Source: Pseudomonas brenneri
GTDB taxonomy: Bacteria > Pseudomonadota > Gammaproteobacteria > Pseudomonadales > Pseudomonadaceae
Direction of reading: 5' to 3'
Assembly: GCF_007858285.1 (NCBI RefSeq)
Contig: NZ_VFIL01000010.1
Location: 62,001-126,000, forward strand
Length of the DNA stretch: 64,000 bases
Part shown: in pieces, positions 34,985 to 45,278 of the stretch
How the letters are laid out: the number at the start of each line of letters is the position of its first letter
How positions within the stretch are numbered: position 1 is the stretch's first letter
Program-made: the position numbers and the translations under genes
Notes under the pieces: generated by a model
Told to the model about the DNA's origin: nothing
Database searches by the model: none
The model's input: the letters and a program-made list of their open reading frames with translations, nothing else

Positions 34985-36259
34985 ATGGAAGTCGCCACAT
35001 CGACGGGGGCGTTGTCGCCCGCAAAAAACAACCTGTGGATCATTGTCTTCATCTTCTGCTTCCTCGGTCTTTTGATCGACGGCGCAGACTTGATGCTACT
35101 TTCCTACAGCCTCAGCAGCCTGAAGGCCGAGTTCGGCCTGACCAGTGTCGAAGCTGGCAGCCTGGGCAGTTTCACCCTGGCCGGGATGGCGGTCGGCGGG
35201 ATTTATGGGGGCTGGGCCTGTGACCGCTTTGGCCGGGTCAAGACCGTGGTGTGGAGCATCGTGCTGTTCTCGGTAGGCACCGCGATCCTCGGCCTGACCC
35301 ACAGCTACTGGCAGTTCGCGGCCACCCGCTTTTTCGCCTCCCTCGGGCTGGGCGCACTGTATGTCGCGTGCAATACCCTGATGGCCGAATACGTACCGAC
35401 CCGCTACCGCACCACCGTGCTCGGCACCCTGCAGGCCGGCTGGTCGGTGGGTTACATCGTCGCCACCTTGCTGGCCGGCTGGATCCTGCCGGACCACGGC
35501 TGGCGCTGGCTGTTCTACGTGGCGATCATCCCGGTGATCCTCGCCGTACTGATGCAGCGCCTGGTGCCAGAACCCCAGGCCTGGCTCAACGCCCAGGCCG
35601 AACGTGCGCGGGAAAAAGCCGAAGGCATCCAGCGCGTTTCGGCGAAAAAGCCCGATGGCATGTTCAAGCTGATCTTCAGCGACCCCAGGGCCAGCCGCAT
35701 GTTCCTGCTCTGGGCGCTGACCGCAGGCTTCCTGCAGTTCGGCTACTACGGGGTCAACAACTGGATGCCGTCCTACCTGGAAGGCGAACTGGGGATGAAC
35801 TTCAAGTCGATGACCAGCTACATGGTCGGTACCTACGCGGCGATGATTTTCGGCAAGATCCTCGCCGGCCTCGCGGCTGATCGCCTGGGTCGGCGTGTGG
35901 TGTTTGCCTTCGGTGCCCTCGGCACGGCGGTGTTCCTGCCGGTGATCGTGCTGTACCAGAGCCCGGACAACATCCTCTGGCTGCTGATTGCCTTCGGCTT
36001 CCTGTACGGCATTCCCTACGGCGTGAATGCGACCTACATGACCGAAAGCTTCGAAGCGAAATTCCGCGGCTCGGCCGTGGGCGGCGCCTACAACATCGGC
36101 CGGGTTGGCGCGGCAGTAGCGCCGGCGGCCATTGGCTTCCTGGCGTCCCACGGCTCGATTGGCGTGGGCTTTATGGTGATGGGCGCGGCGTACTTTATCT
36201 GCGGGGTGATCCCGGCGCTGTTTATCCGTGACAAGCAGTTTGATCCGCAGAAGCAATAA
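34985..36259 (+). CDS. MFS transporter (aromatic/organic acid:H+ symporter-like)
   Basis: A 424-residue 12-TM major facilitator. LLIDGADLMLLSYSL in TM1 carries the acidic residue typical of AAHS and related acid symporters, and GGWACDRFGRVKTV is the loop 2-3 motif. NNWMPSYLEGELGMNFKSM opens TM7. It probably imports the acid handled by the neighbouring CoA-transferase and dehydrogenase. AAGGTATCGCT precedes the ATG. A REP element lies upstream and a hairpin downstream. Confidence 0.88.
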   Translation: MEVATSTGALSPAKNNLWIIVFIFCFLGLLIDGADLMLLSYSLSSLKAEFGLTSVEAGSLGSFTLAGMAVGGIYGGWACDRFGRVKTVVWSIVLFSVGTAILGLTHSYWQFAATRFFASLGLGALYVACNTLMAEYVPTRYRTTVLGTLQAGWSVGYIVATLLAGWILPDHGWRWLFYVAIIPVILAVLMQRLVPEPQAWLNAQAERAREKAEGIQRVSAKKPDGMFKLIFSDPRASRMFLLWALTAGFLQFGYYGVNNWMPSYLEGELGMNFKSMTSYMVGTYAAMIFGKILAGLAADRLGRRVVFAFGALGTAVFLPVIVLYQSPDNILWLLIAFGFLYGIPYGVNATYMTESFEAKFRGSAVGGAYNIGRVGAAVAPAAIGFLASHGSIGVGFMVMGAAYFICGVIPALFIRDKQFDPQKQ

Positions 36260-36272
36260 GCCAAACCTGGGC

Positions 36273-36294
36273 GGGAGCCGGGTTACCGGTTCCC
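36273..36294 (+). terminator. Hairpin after the MFS gene
   Basis: GGGAGCCGG pairs with CCGGTTCCC around GTTA, with one G-T wobble, 13 bases after the stop. No strong T run follows. It may be a degenerate REP arm serving as a terminator. Confidence 0.5.
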
Positions 36295-36391
36295 ACCTGG
36301 GTCAGCAGGAAAACCTAGCCGTTTTGCCAGTTACTTAAACGTTTTGTTCACACTATCGTGTCCCGACCAATTGCTGATGGCAGGGCCGGAA

Positions 36392-37141
36392 ATGGAATTC
36401 ATCGAACAGACCCACCAGGGCTACGCCGCCTTTCGCGGCTACCAGACCTGGTATCGCGTGACCGGGAACCTCGACAGCGGCAAGCCCCCCTTGGTCATCC
36501 TCCATGGTGGCCCCGGCGGTACCCATGACTATCTGGACGCCTTCAAGGACGTAGCTGCCAGTGGCCATGCGGTGATTCATTACGACCAACTGGGCAATGG
36601 CCATTCCACCCACCTGCCCCACCAGCCCGCCGATTTCTGGACGGTTGAGCTGTTTCTCGAAGAGCTGGACAACCTGCTCGACCATCTGCGCATCAGCAAC
36701 CATTACGCGATCCTCGGGCACGCCTGGGGCGCCAGGCTCGGCAGTGAACACGCGATTCGCCAACCCAAGGGCCTGTGCGCACTTATCGCCGCCAACCTGG
36801 CTGCTGGCTTCGATGACCAGCCTCTGTGCCGGATCAACCCGTGGCCCGAAGAAGTGGCACGCACCTTCGCCCAGATGGCGGCCGATCCTACGGTGTACAA
36901 CGCCCTGCACGGCCCGATCAGGATTGGCCAGCTAACGCAGATCCGAGTACCGACCCTGATGATTTGCGGGCGCCATAACCAGGTCATACCACTGGAATTC
37001 AAGGTGTTCCTCGATGAAATCGCCGATGTGCGCGAGGCGTTGTTCGAAGACTCCAGCCATATGCCCCATGCCGAAGAGCGCCAGGCTTGCATGGGCACAG
37101 TGGTGAAGTTTTTGGATGAGGCCTGTCACCCCCGATGTTGA
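36392..37141 (+). CDS. Proline iminopeptidase-like alpha/beta hydrolase lacking its nucleophile
   Basis: A 249-residue protein matching the proline iminopeptidase family at its start ([16 protein letters not shown]), with the oxyanion motif HGGPGG (38-43) and YDQLGNG. The nucleophile elbow reads G109-H-A111-W-G113: the expected serine of GxSxG is alanine. The cap region is also short. It jumps from [20 protein letters not shown] to [23 protein letters not shown], so the protein is about 40-50 residues below the usual 290-310. A hydrolase is therefore unlikely unless the activity changed. The frame is open; it may be a decaying gene or a repurposed binding protein. Other ATGs at 36344 and 36377 are possible starts. 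Confidence 0.75.
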   Translation: MEFIEQTHQGYAAFRGYQTWYRVTGNLDSGKPPLVILHGGPGGTHDYLDAFKDVAASGHAVIHYDQLGNGHSTHLPHQPADFWTVELFLEELDNLLDHLRISNHYAILGHAWGARLGSEHAIRQPKGLCALIAANLAAGFDDQPLCRINPWPEEVARTFAQMAADPTVYNALHGPIRIGQLTQIRVPTLMICGRHNQVIPLEFKVFLDEIADVREALFEDSSHMPHAEERQACMGTVVKFLDEACHPRC

Positions 37142-37154
37142 AACCACACATATC

Positions 37155-37265
37155 AAATGTGGGAGCGGCGGTGCGACGATTCGACTTGCTCGCGAAAGCC
37201 GTTTTTCAGTCGCCGGATGTACCGACTGATCCACCGCTTTCGCGAGCAAGCCCGCTCCCACATTT
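37155..37265. repeat. REP/BIME-type inverted repeat with extended left arm
   Basis: AAATGTGGGAGCGG...CTTGCTCGCGAAAGC faces GCTTTCGCGAGCAAGCCCGC ending CTCCCACATTT. The left arm has an extra block of about 16 bases (GTGCGACGATTCG core) between its two halves. Confidence 0.85.
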
Positions 37266-37282
37266 AGTGCGTGGTGTTCGGG

Positions 37283-38794
37283 CTAAACCTCGCTGGTTTC
37301 AGCCCTGCCCGGCGCCGTCGCTTTGTGCTGCGAGTTCGCCACCACCGGAATTTCCTTACCGTCGGCATCGAACAATTTGCCTTTGCTGAAGTAATCCCCA
37401 TCCCGCAGTGCCGCCACATCCTGGAAGCACAGGCTACGCTCGGTGCCGGCGACGAACACCGACTGCTGGTCTGAGTTACCGGCGGTGAAGTGGTTGAACG
37501 CCAGGTTCAGCAGGATCGCCATGATCGCCGAGGAGCTGATCCCCGAGTGGAAAATGGTGGCGAACCAGCTGGGGAACTGATCGTAGAAACTTGGTGCGGC
37601 GATGGGGATCATGCCGAAACCGATGGAGGTGGCGACGATGATCAGGTTCATGTTGTTGCGGTAATCGACCTTGGACAACGTACGGATCCCACTGGCCGCC
37701 ACGGTGCCGAACAACACGATCCCGGCGCCGCCCAGTACCGAGGTCGGTACCGCCGCAATCACCCGGCCCATAAAGGGCAACAGGCCAAGGATCACCAGGA
37801 ACAGGCCGCCCGTGGCCACCACATAACGACTCTTGACCCCGGTCACCGCCACCAGGCCGACGTTCTGGGCGAAGGCGCTTTGCGTAAACGAGCCGAAGAT
37901 CGGCGCGAACATGCTCGACAACATGTCCGCACGCAGGCCGTTGCCCAGGCGCTTGGAGTCAACCTTGGTGTCGATGATCTCGCCCACCGCGAGGATATCC
38001 GCCGAGGTTTCCACCAGCGTCACCATGACCACGATGCACATGGAAAGGATCGCGGCCACATGGAAGGTCGGCATGCCGAAATGGAACGGCGTGGGGAAAC
38101 CGATCATCGGGCCTTGGGTCACGGTAGAGAAGTCCGCCATGCCCAGGAACACTGCGATCAGCGTACCAAACACCATCGCCAGCAGGATCGACAGGCGCGA
38201 GATCGTGGCGCTGCCCACCTTGCTCAACAGCAGCACCAGCACCAGGGTGATGGCCGCCAGGCCAATGTTCGGCATGCTGCCGAAATCCGCGGCACGGCTG
38301 TTGCCGCCCATGGCCCAACGGGCGGCGACCGGCATCAGCGTCAGGCCGATGGTGGTAATCACGATCCCGGTCACCAGGGGCGGGAAAAACTTGGTAATTC
38401 GCGAAAAGATCGGGGTGATCAGCAACCCGATCAACGACGCGGCCATCACCGCGCCAAGGATCGCCGGCACACCGCCCGCACCATCGCTGCCGACAATCGC
38501 CACCATGGTCGCCACGCCGGCAAACGACACCCCTTGCACCAGCGGCAACTGGCAGCCAAAAAACGGCAGGCCCAGGGTTTGCAACAACGTGGCCAGGCCA
38601 CCGGCAAACAACGACGCCGCGATCAACAGGCCAATATCGGCTGGAGATAACCCGGCCGCCTGGCCAACGATCAACGGCACGGCGACGATGCCGCCGTACA
38701 TGGTCAGTACATGCTGCAGGCCGTAAGCCATGTTGGCAGCGACGCCAAGATTCTCATCTTCTGGCCGTTGCGGTGACGCCTTCGGGATAGTCAT
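37283..38794 (-). CDS. NCS2-family nucleobase:cation symporter (xanthine/uracil permease type)
   Basis: A 503-residue NCS2 transporter with about 14 membrane segments. The conserved elements are QHVLTMYGGIVAVPLIVG in TM1, the SADILAVGEI segment of TM8 and NVGLVAVTGVKSR in TM10, the substrate-binding region of xanthine/uric-acid permeases. It imports a purine base with a cation. It faces a LysR regulator across 172 bases containing a TTGTATACAA palindrome. A Tsx-like porin and the PunC/PunR pair follow, so the region appears devoted to purines. The C-terminal tail of about 60 residues is cytosolic. Confidence 0.92.
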   Translation of the reverse strand: MTIPKASPQRPEDENLGVAANMAYGLQHVLTMYGGIVAVPLIVGQAAGLSPADIGLLIAASLFAGGLATLLQTLGLPFFGCQLPLVQGVSFAGVATMVAIVGSDGAGGVPAILGAVMAASLIGLLITPIFSRITKFFPPLVTGIVITTIGLTLMPVAARWAMGGNSRAADFGSMPNIGLAAITLVLVLLLSKVGSATISRLSILLAMVFGTLIAVFLGMADFSTVTQGPMIGFPTPFHFGMPTFHVAAILSMCIVVMVTLVETSADILAVGEIIDTKVDSKRLGNGLRADMLSSMFAPIFGSFTQSAFAQNVGLVAVTGVKSRYVVATGGLFLVILGLLPFMGRVIAAVPTSVLGGAGIVLFGTVAASGIRTLSKVDYRNNMNLIIVATSIGFGMIPIAAPSFYDQFPSWFATIFHSGISSSAIMAILLNLAFNHFTAGNSDQQSVFVAGTERSLCFQDVAALRDGDYFSKGKLFDADGKEIPVVANSQHKATAPGRAETSEV

Positions 38795-38861
38795 GGTGAG
38801 GGGATCTCTGTTTTTGTTGTGCGCTCACTGTATGCAATAGAAAGATTGGATGTCCATAGAG

Positions 38862-38871
38862 TTGTATACAA
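38862..38871. promoter_or_regulatory. TTGTATACAA palindrome between the permease and LysR genes
   Basis: A perfect 10-base palindrome, with a related TGTATGCAA about 35 bases to its left. It lies between the two divergent start codons and is a candidate operator. Confidence 0.45.
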
Positions 38872-38966
38872 TCATTTCCACAAGATACCTGCCATCGACG
38901 TTACAAAAATCCATTCAGCCGCCCTGCCCCAAGGCTTGAAGCCGTGCCCACAAGGACCTGAAAAAA

Positions 38967-39917
38967 ATGCTCAACCGCACGCTGCGCATTCACTCTGCGG
39001 CCATTTGCTACTTCGATATGGTCCGTCGCTGCCATTCGATCCGCGAAGCCGCACGCCGGCTGAACGTGGCATCGTCCGCAGTGAACCGGCAAATTCTCAA
39101 GCTTGAAGGCGAAGTCGGCACGCCTCTGTTCGAACGCCTGCCCGGCGGGCTGCGCCTGACCGCTGCCGGGGAAATCCTGACCCGCCATGTGACCCTGGTG
39201 CTGCAGGATGTGGAACGGGTACGCGGCGAACTGGAAGGATTGAACCAAGTGCAGACCGGGCATGTGGAAATCGCCACGGTGGAAGGCGCCACGGTGGAGT
39301 TGTTGCCGGCCGTGCTCAAGCGCATGCGCCAGCGCTATCCGGCGGTGACCATCGGTGTGACCGTGCAGGGTTCACAATCGATTCCGGCAGCGGTGATCAA
39401 CGGCCAGGCGGACCTGGGGCTGGCTTTTGCCCTGCCGCGCAGCGCAGAAACCACGCAACTGTGTGTCGGCCATTTCCGCCTCGGTGCGTTGGTGGCTCCG
39501 GGTCACCCACTGGCCTCCCACGCCAGCGTCAGCTACACCCTGTGCGCTGAACACGGGGTGATCCAGGCCAACAGCGAGCTGTCGATCCATCACTTGATCG
39601 CCCCGCTGCACAAGCGTTCGCCGGCTGCGCACAAGCCGTTGCTGCAAAGCAACTCCATGGAACTGGCGCGGCAGTTGGCGCGTCAGCAGTTAGGGGTGGC
39701 GTTCCAGACGCGGATCGGGATCGAGGCCGATTTGGCCAGGGGTGAGTTGCTGCATATCCCCCTGAGTGATCAGGGCGGAATGTTCAGCGACCTGGGGCTG
39801 TATGCGCGCAAGGGTCGGGATTTGCCTACGGCAGTCGAGTCGATGGCCCACCTGATCAGCGAGGAAATCGCTTTGCGTGAACGCGAGGAATTACCCTGTA
39901 CACCACGCATTTCCTGA
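38967..39917 (+). CDS. LysR family regulator, probably of purine transport
   Basis: A 316-residue LysR protein with a long N-terminus. The HTH is at about 25-50 (SIREAARRLNVASSAVNRQILKLEGEVGTPLFERLPGGLRLT). The effector domain includes GHVEIATVEGATVELLP and the binding-site LVAPGHPLA. It is divergent from an NCS2 permease and followed by a porin, so it probably controls purine or nucleobase uptake. AAGGACCTGAAAAAA precedes the ATG. Confidence 0.9.
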   Translation: MLNRTLRIHSAAICYFDMVRRCHSIREAARRLNVASSAVNRQILKLEGEVGTPLFERLPGGLRLTAAGEILTRHVTLVLQDVERVRGELEGLNQVQTGHVEIATVEGATVELLPAVLKRMRQRYPAVTIGVTVQGSQSIPAAVINGQADLGLAFALPRSAETTQLCVGHFRLGALVAPGHPLASHASVSYTLCAEHGVIQANSELSIHHLIAPLHKRSPAAHKPLLQSNSMELARQLARQQLGVAFQTRIGIEADLARGELLHIPLSDQGGMFSDLGLYARKGRDLPTAVESMAHLISEEIALREREELPCTPRIS

Positions 39918-40061
39918 CCTTGCGGCCAACTTCAGTGCTGCCGATTCGGCAGCGGCCCAGTCGACATTCTGTTCTTTGAGCGTCACCGCGGTTGTGCCGA
40001 TACTGCGCCCGGCAGCCCTTGCACGGCTGCCAAGAGCCAAAACGCCAAAGGAATTAAAACA

Positions 40062-40895
40062 ATGAAAAAGGCACTGCACGGCGCAACCGTATTATTCACC
40101 CTCCTCGGCGGCGGGGAGGCTGTCGCGGTGGAGTGGATGAACAACAGCGTAGGATTTCGCTACGGGCAACAGTTCACCAATCCGAACAACCCCGACGACT
40201 TCAGCAAACGCATCTACAGCTTCACCCACGCCAGCGGCTACCAGTACGGCAGTAACTTCCTCAACCTCGACGTGTTCCTGTCCGACAGCCGCGACCCGCG
40301 CAAGGGCACCGATCACGGCGGCAGTGAAGTGTATGCGGTCTATCGGCACCAGCTGTATGCGTCACGGATATTTGACCAGCCGCTGGGCACGGGGCTGATC
40401 AAGGATTACGCGCTGACCCTGGGGTTCGACGCCAACCGCAACAACAACCTGGCCTCGGCGAAAAAGCGCGCCCTGGTGATCGGGCCGACCCTGAAGTTCA
40501 ACACGGTCGGGGTGCTGGACCTGAGCCTGATGTACTACAAGGAAAACAACCATTCCGGCATCCCCGGGGCGAAGGATCCGAACCACACCTTCGACGACAC
40601 CTACATGCTCAACCTGACCTGGATGCGCCCGTTCGAGATCGGCAACCATGGCGCAAAATTCCAGGGGTTCATCAACCATGTCGGAGACAAGGGCCACGAC
40701 TACAACAGTCGCGACACTGCGGCCGAGACCCTGATGCGCACCGCGCTGATGGTCGCGGTACGGCCAGGCAAAAGCGTCAAGCCCAACCTGTACCTGGGCG
40801 TGGGCTACGAATACTGGCATAACAAGTTCGGTGTGGATGGCGGCCGTGGTAGCCGCACCTCGACACCAACCGTGAACATGGAAGTGACGTTTTAA
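40062..40895 (+). CDS. Tsx-like nucleoside-specific outer membrane channel
   Basis: A 277-residue outer-membrane beta-barrel. A signal peptide ends at VAVEW. The segments [36 protein letters not shown] and the C-terminal VNMEVTF are characteristic of the Tsx nucleoside channel family (Channel_Tsx), and the final Phe fits barrel assembly. Likely role: passive entry of nucleosides through the outer membrane. It lies between a purine permease/LysR pair and the PunC transporter. Its stop overlaps the punC stop on the other strand by 4 bases. Confidence 0.82.
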   Translation: MKKALHGATVLFTLLGGGEAVAVEWMNNSVGFRYGQQFTNPNNPDDFSKRIYSFTHASGYQYGSNFLNLDVFLSDSRDPRKGTDHGGSEVYAVYRHQLYASRIFDQPLGTGLIKDYALTLGFDANRNNNLASAKKRALVIGPTLKFNTVGVLDLSLMYYKENNHSGIPGAKDPNHTFDDTYMLNLTWMRPFEIGNHGAKFQGFINHVGDKGHDYNSRDTAAETLMRTALMVAVRPGKSVKPNLYLGVGYEYWHNKFGVDGGRGSRTSTPTVNMEVTF

Positions 40896-42076
40896 GCCGC
40901 CGCCAGCTCCGACTCATCCGACTTGGGCCGCGCCAGCCAATACCCCAGCACTGCCAGCGGCGCGGTCGCCAGCATCACGATTGCGGTGATCTGCAAGGGT
41001 TCCTCGATCAGCGACGACACCAGCAGGCTGGCGACAAAGCACAAGCCCAGTTGCAGGGTGTTTTGCAGCGCGGCAGCCTTGCCGGAGTTTTCCGAAAAAG
41101 GCATCAGCGCATTCGCCACCACAATCGGGTAGCTGGCGCCGTTGACCAGGGCCATCAGGCAGAACGGAATCAGCAAGGTGGTCAGTGTCGGCACCGTCAG
41201 GGTCGCCACCAGATACAGCGCCACCATGCTGATGCAGTACGCCACCAGCAACCAGGGCAACAGGACTTTGCCCTGGAACCGTTGCAAGGCACTGCGGCAA
41301 CTGTAGCCACCCACCAGAAACGCCAGGGTCGGCAGGACATAGCTCAGGCCAATGTCATTGGGGCTGTAACCCATGCCACCGAGAATAAACGGCGATGCGG
41401 TCAGCCAGGCGAAGAAACTGGCGGAGCATGCGGCAAAGATCATCACGTTGCCGGTGAACACCCGCGACTTGAACAGTTGCCCGTAGCCCAACCGGGCTTT
41501 TTCGCCGTCGCCAGCCAGGCGTTTGGGCATGGATTTGAGCAACAACGTTGGCACCAGCAATAACAGCGAGACGCCCAGCAACACGGCGAAGATCGCCTGC
41601 CAGCCCCAGTGATTCAACACCACCGCGCCCAACAGCGGCGCCAGCGCCGGTGACAGGGACATCAGCGGCATGATGCTGGCAAACACCCGATGCGCCTTGT
41701 CGGCCGGGTAACGGTCAATCACCAGCGCCTGCCAACTGACAGCGGCGCTGCACACCCCGATCGACTGCACAAACCGCAACGCCAGCAGTTGCGGCGCGGT
41801 CTCGACCCAGAACATCCCCAGGCAGCCGAGCACAAACAGACTCAGGCCGGCCAGCAGGATTGGCTTGCGCCCCAGGCGGTCAGACAGCGGCCCCCAGAGC
41901 AGTTGCCCCACGGCAAAACCGGCGAGGAAGATGCTCAGACTGGCGCCCACCGCACCGGGTGAAATCTGCAGGTGTTCGCCCATGGCGCCGAACGCGGGCA
42001 AGTACATATCCATGGCCAGGTAGCCGAGCATGCTCAGCCCCGCCAGGTACCAGGTGAAACCAAAAGAGTTTTTCAT
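40892..42076 (-). CDS. punC: Bcr/CflA-family MFS transporter, PunC-like
   Basis: A 394-residue 12-TM Bcr/CflA-type MFS protein. The opening [21 protein letters not shown] and [14 protein letters not shown] loop are standard for the family. The divergent LysR gene is a near match to E. coli PunR (YdhB), whose partner PunC (YdhC) is a purine nucleoside transporter, so orthology to PunC is likely from context. I chose the ATG at 42074-42076. Both genes sit in the purine-transport region. E. coli shows the same divergent pair. Confidence 0.85.
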   Translation of the reverse strand: MKNSFGFTWYLAGLSMLGYLAMDMYLPAFGAMGEHLQISPGAVGASLSIFLAGFAVGQLLWGPLSDRLGRKPILLAGLSLFVLGCLGMFWVETAPQLLALRFVQSIGVCSAAVSWQALVIDRYPADKAHRVFASIMPLMSLSPALAPLLGAVVLNHWGWQAIFAVLLGVSLLLLVPTLLLKSMPKRLAGDGEKARLGYGQLFKSRVFTGNVMIFAACSASFFAWLTASPFILGGMGYSPNDIGLSYVLPTLAFLVGGYSCRSALQRFQGKVLLPWLLVAYCISMVALYLVATLTVPTLTTLLIPFCLMALVNGASYPIVVANALMPFSENSGKAAALQNTLQLGLCFVASLLVSSLIEEPLQITAIVMLATAPLAVLGYWLARPKSDESELAAA

Positions 42077-42198
42077 TGAAGCCTTGTAGGTCCTGCCATC
42101 AAACAATTTGCTGACTGGCGCCTATTATGAAGCTGACAGCCGCCCTGTGAAGCGATAATAATTGGACACTCTTATCAATATTTTTGAAGGCAGAACCC

Positions 42199-43116
42199 AT
42201 GTGGTCCGAATACTCCCTGGATGTGGTGGATGCGGTGGCGCGTCACGGCAGCTTCAGCGCCGCCGCCCAGGAACTGCACCGCGTGCCCTCGGCCATCAGC
42301 TACACAGTACGACAGATCGAGGAATGGTTGGCGGTGCCGTTGTTTATCCGCCGCCACCGTGATGTGGAACTGACACCTGCCGGCCGCCTGTTTATCGACG
42401 AAGCCCGCGGCGTGATGAAAACCATGCTCGGTACCCGCCGTCTGTGCCAGCAGGTGGCCAATGGCTGGAGCGGCCAGTTGAAAGTGGCGGTGGATTCCAT
42501 CGTCAAGCAGCAGCGGTGCCGGCAACTGGTACTGGATTTCTATCGCCAGTTCCCGGAAGTGGAATTGTTGCTGGAATACGAGGTGTACAACGGGGTGTGG
42601 GACGCCCTGGCGGACGAGCGCACCGACATCGTGATCGGCGCCACCAGTGCGGTGCCGGTGGCCAGCCACTTCACGTTTCGCGACATGGGGCTGTTGAACT
42701 GGCTGTGCGTGGTCAGCGCCCGGCATCCGCTGGCGCAGGTCGAGGGTTTACTCAGTGACGATCAACTGCGGCCCTTTGCATCACTGTGTATGACCGACAC
42801 CTCGCGCAACCTGCCCAAGCGCGATACCTGGACCCTGGACAACCAGCGACGCCTGGTAGTCCCCAACTGGGCATCGGCCATGGATTGCCTGCAAGACGGG
42901 CTGTGCGTCGGCATGGTTCCGGCGCACTTGGTGCAACCGCTGATCGACAGCGGCGAACTGGCCGCCCTGCAACTGTCCCGGCCCTTCCCGGCCAGCCCGT
43001 CCTGCGTGGCCTGGGCGCAGAACAAACTGTCCCCGGCCATGACCTGGCTGCTGGAATACCTGGGGGATAGCGAAACGATGAACCAGGAGTGGCTGAACGG
43101 GCCAGGTTTACAGTAA
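42199..43116 (+). CDS. punR: LysR-family purine regulator PunR
   Basis: A 305-residue LysR protein. The opening [20 protein letters not shown] and the segments [33 protein letters not shown] and [14 protein letters not shown] match E. coli PunR over the whole length. PunR activates punC in response to adenosine. The ATG at 42199 follows GAAGGCAGAACCC. It is divergent from punC with 122 bases between, as in E. coli, which supports the assignment. Confidence 0.9.
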   Translation: MWSEYSLDVVDAVARHGSFSAAAQELHRVPSAISYTVRQIEEWLAVPLFIRRHRDVELTPAGRLFIDEARGVMKTMLGTRRLCQQVANGWSGQLKVAVDSIVKQQRCRQLVLDFYRQFPEVELLLEYEVYNGVWDALADERTDIVIGATSAVPVASHFTFRDMGLLNWLCVVSARHPLAQVEGLLSDDQLRPFASLCMTDTSRNLPKRDTWTLDNQRRLVVPNWASAMDCLQDGLCVGMVPAHLVQPLIDSGELAALQLSRPFPASPSCVAWAQNKLSPAMTWLLEYLGDSETMNQEWLNGPGLQ

Positions 43117-44274
43117 CCGCGCGATGCCCCGCACGATCATCTCCACTTCCTTGCTATCCAGGGTCAGGGGCGGCAGCAGGCGAATGACCTTGCCCCGCGT
43201 GACATTGAGCAACAAACCCTGCTCCCGTGCGGCCCGCTCGGCCAGGTCGCGCTGCGGCGTAGCCAGTTCAATGCCGATCATCAAACCGCGCCCACGGATC
43301 GCCAGCACTTGCGGGTGCTCGCTCAATTCCACCCGCAGCCGCGCCAGCAGCCGCTCGCCTTGACGCGCGGCGTTCTCCAGCAGGCCTTGCTCCTCAATGA
43401 TATCCAGCACCGTACAACCCACACGGCACGCCAGTGGGTTACCGCCAAAGGTGCTGCCATGGCTGCCGGGGGTGAAGAGCTTGGCTACCGGGGCACGCGC
43501 CAGGCAGGCGCCAATCGGGATACCGTTGCCCAGCCCCTTGGCCAGGGTCATGACGTCCGGGACAATGCCCTCCTGCTGGAAGGCAAACCAGGTGCCGGTA
43601 CGGCCAACGCCGGTCTGGATCTCATCGAGCATCAATAACCAACCGTGCTGGCTACAGTGCGCACGCAAGGCTTTCAGATAGCCCGGCGGGGCGAGTTGCA
43701 CGCCACTTTCACCCTGGATCGGCTCCAGCAACACCGCGACGACCCTGGGGCCGAACTCACGGGTCAGCGCCTCCAATGCCGCCAGGTCACCAAAGCCAAT
43801 CTTGATGAAATCCCCCGGCAAACGCTGAAACCCCAGGCGCACTGATGGCCCATCACTGGCGGCCATGGTGCCCAGGGTACGGCCGTGGAAGGCATTCTCC
43901 ATGACCACCACCAGCGGCTGCTCTATGCCCTTTTTCCAGCCATGCAGGCGCGCCAGTTTCAACGCTGTTTCATTGGCTTCGGCGCCGGAGTTGTTGAAGA
44001 ACGCCTGATCCAGGCCCGACAACTGGGTCAGCCGTTGCGCCAGGCGCTGCTGCCAGTCAATGCCGTACAAGTTGGAAGTATGCAACAGCAACCCGGCCTG
44101 CTCGCTGATTGCCGTCACCAGCCGTGGGTGGGAGTGACCGACATTGGTCACGGCCACCCCGGCCACGGCGTCGAGGTACTCACGGCCTTGCTGGTCCCAC
44201 AGGCGTGTGCCCAGGCCACGGGTAAAACTCAGGGCCAGGGGTTGATAGGTGGTCATCAGGCAAGCGGCGGTCAT
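43108..44274 (-). CDS. Class III aminotransferase (acetylornithine aminotransferase-like)
   Basis: A 388-residue PLP-dependent fold-type I class III aminotransferase. The Schiff-base lysine is Lys246 in [14 protein letters not shown], Asp217 in [14 protein letters not shown] contacts the pyridine nitrogen, and [15 protein letters not shown] binds phosphate. It resembles ArgD, but there is no arg context, so it may be a paralogue for another omega-amino acid. I chose the ATG at 44272-44274, at a good distance from GGAG; a GTG at 44319 is also possible. It faces a LysR regulator. Confidence 0.88.
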   Translation of the reverse strand: MTAACLMTTYQPLALSFTRGLGTRLWDQQGREYLDAVAGVAVTNVGHSHPRLVTAISEQAGLLLHTSNLYGIDWQQRLAQRLTQLSGLDQAFFNNSGAEANETALKLARLHGWKKGIEQPLVVVMENAFHGRTLGTMAASDGPSVRLGFQRLPGDFIKIGFGDLAALEALTREFGPRVVAVLLEPIQGESGVQLAPPGYLKALRAHCSQHGWLLMLDEIQTGVGRTGTWFAFQQEGIVPDVMTLAKGLGNGIPIGACLARAPVAKLFTPGSHGSTFGGNPLACRVGCTVLDIIEEQGLLENAARQGERLLARLRVELSEHPQVLAIRGRGLMIGIELATPQRDLAERAAREQGLLLNVTRGKVIRLLPPLTLDSKEVEMIVRGIARLL

Positions 44275-44372
44275 GGCATAGGGCTCCATCGGGGTCAGGG
44301 CCTTAGTATCGTTAGCCACTCAAGCTGGATAAACTGCACATATATGCAATGACTTTGAATCAAGGGTTGATA

Positions 44373-45278
44373 ATGGATCTGTTCCAGGCAATGACCGTCT
44401 ACGTCAAAGTGGTGGAGGCCGGCAGCATGACTGCGGCAGCCCAGGCCTGTGGACTGTCGACCACCATGGTCGGCAATCACCTGCGCGCCCTGGAACAGCG
44501 CCTCGGCGTCAGCCTGCTCAAGCGCACCACCCGCAAGCAAAGCCTGACCGAGTTCGGTGGCCTGTATTACCAGCGCTGCCTGGAGGTGCTGGGGCTGGTG
44601 GCCAACTCCGAGCAGTTGGCTGAGCAAATCCATACCGAGGCGCCACAAGGGCTGCTGCGCATCACCGCCCCGCCGGCGTTTGGTGCCGAGCGCCTGGCAC
44701 CGGCGCTCAGTGAGTTTTCCCGGCGCTATCCACAGATCCAGCTGTACGTGGTGCTGAGCAATCAAGCCATGGACCTGATCGACAGCGGCTTCGACGTGGC
44801 AATCCGCCTGGGTGAGCTGCAACCTTCCAGCCTGATCGCCCGGCCGTTGCAGGACTACACCATGACCCTGTGCGCCTCGCCGCAATACCTGGCGCGCCGG
44901 GGTACGCCCCAGCAGCCCATGGATTTGCAGGACCATGACTGCCTCGCGTTTGCCTACCCTTCGACCGATGACTGGCGCAACGCCGACAAACTCTGGCGCC
45001 TGCGGGGCCCCGAGGGTGAAGTTGAAGTCGCCGTGTCCGGCCCCATGACCATCAACAGTTCCCAGGCCCTGCATCGTGCCGCCGTCGAAGGCATGGGCAT
45101 CGTGATGCTGCCTGACGCCCTGGTCGGCGCCGATCTGCTGGCGGGCAGGCTGGTGGCGCTGCTGCCAGGCTATCAGTCACCTTCGCGCTCGATGCATCTT
45201 CTCTATGCGCAGGACCGCTATCGCCTGCCCAAACTGCGGGCCTTTGTCGACTTCGTGATCGAACAATGGGCGCGCTAG
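44373..45278 (+). CDS. LysR family regulator divergent from the aminotransferase
   Basis: A 301-residue LysR protein. The HTH is at about 15-42 (AGSMTAAAQACGLSTTMVGNHLRALEQRLG), followed by the effector domain with GLLRITAPPAFGAERLAPALSEF, the CrgA-like subgroup. I chose the ATG at 44373, where the conserved MDLFQAMTVYVKVVEAGS begins. It is divergent from the aminotransferase with about 100 bases between them and probably regulates it. It overlaps the HAD gene end by 4 bases. Confidence 0.9.
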   Translation: MDLFQAMTVYVKVVEAGSMTAAAQACGLSTTMVGNHLRALEQRLGVSLLKRTTRKQSLTEFGGLYYQRCLEVLGLVANSEQLAEQIHTEAPQGLLRITAPPAFGAERLAPALSEFSRRYPQIQLYVVLSNQAMDLIDSGFDVAIRLGELQPSSLIARPLQDYTMTLCASPQYLARRGTPQQPMDLQDHDCLAFAYPSTDDWRNADKLWRLRGPEGEVEVAVSGPMTINSSQALHRAAVEGMGIVMLPDALVGADLLAGRLVALLPGYQSPSRSMHLLYAQDRYRLPKLRAFVDFVIEQWAR

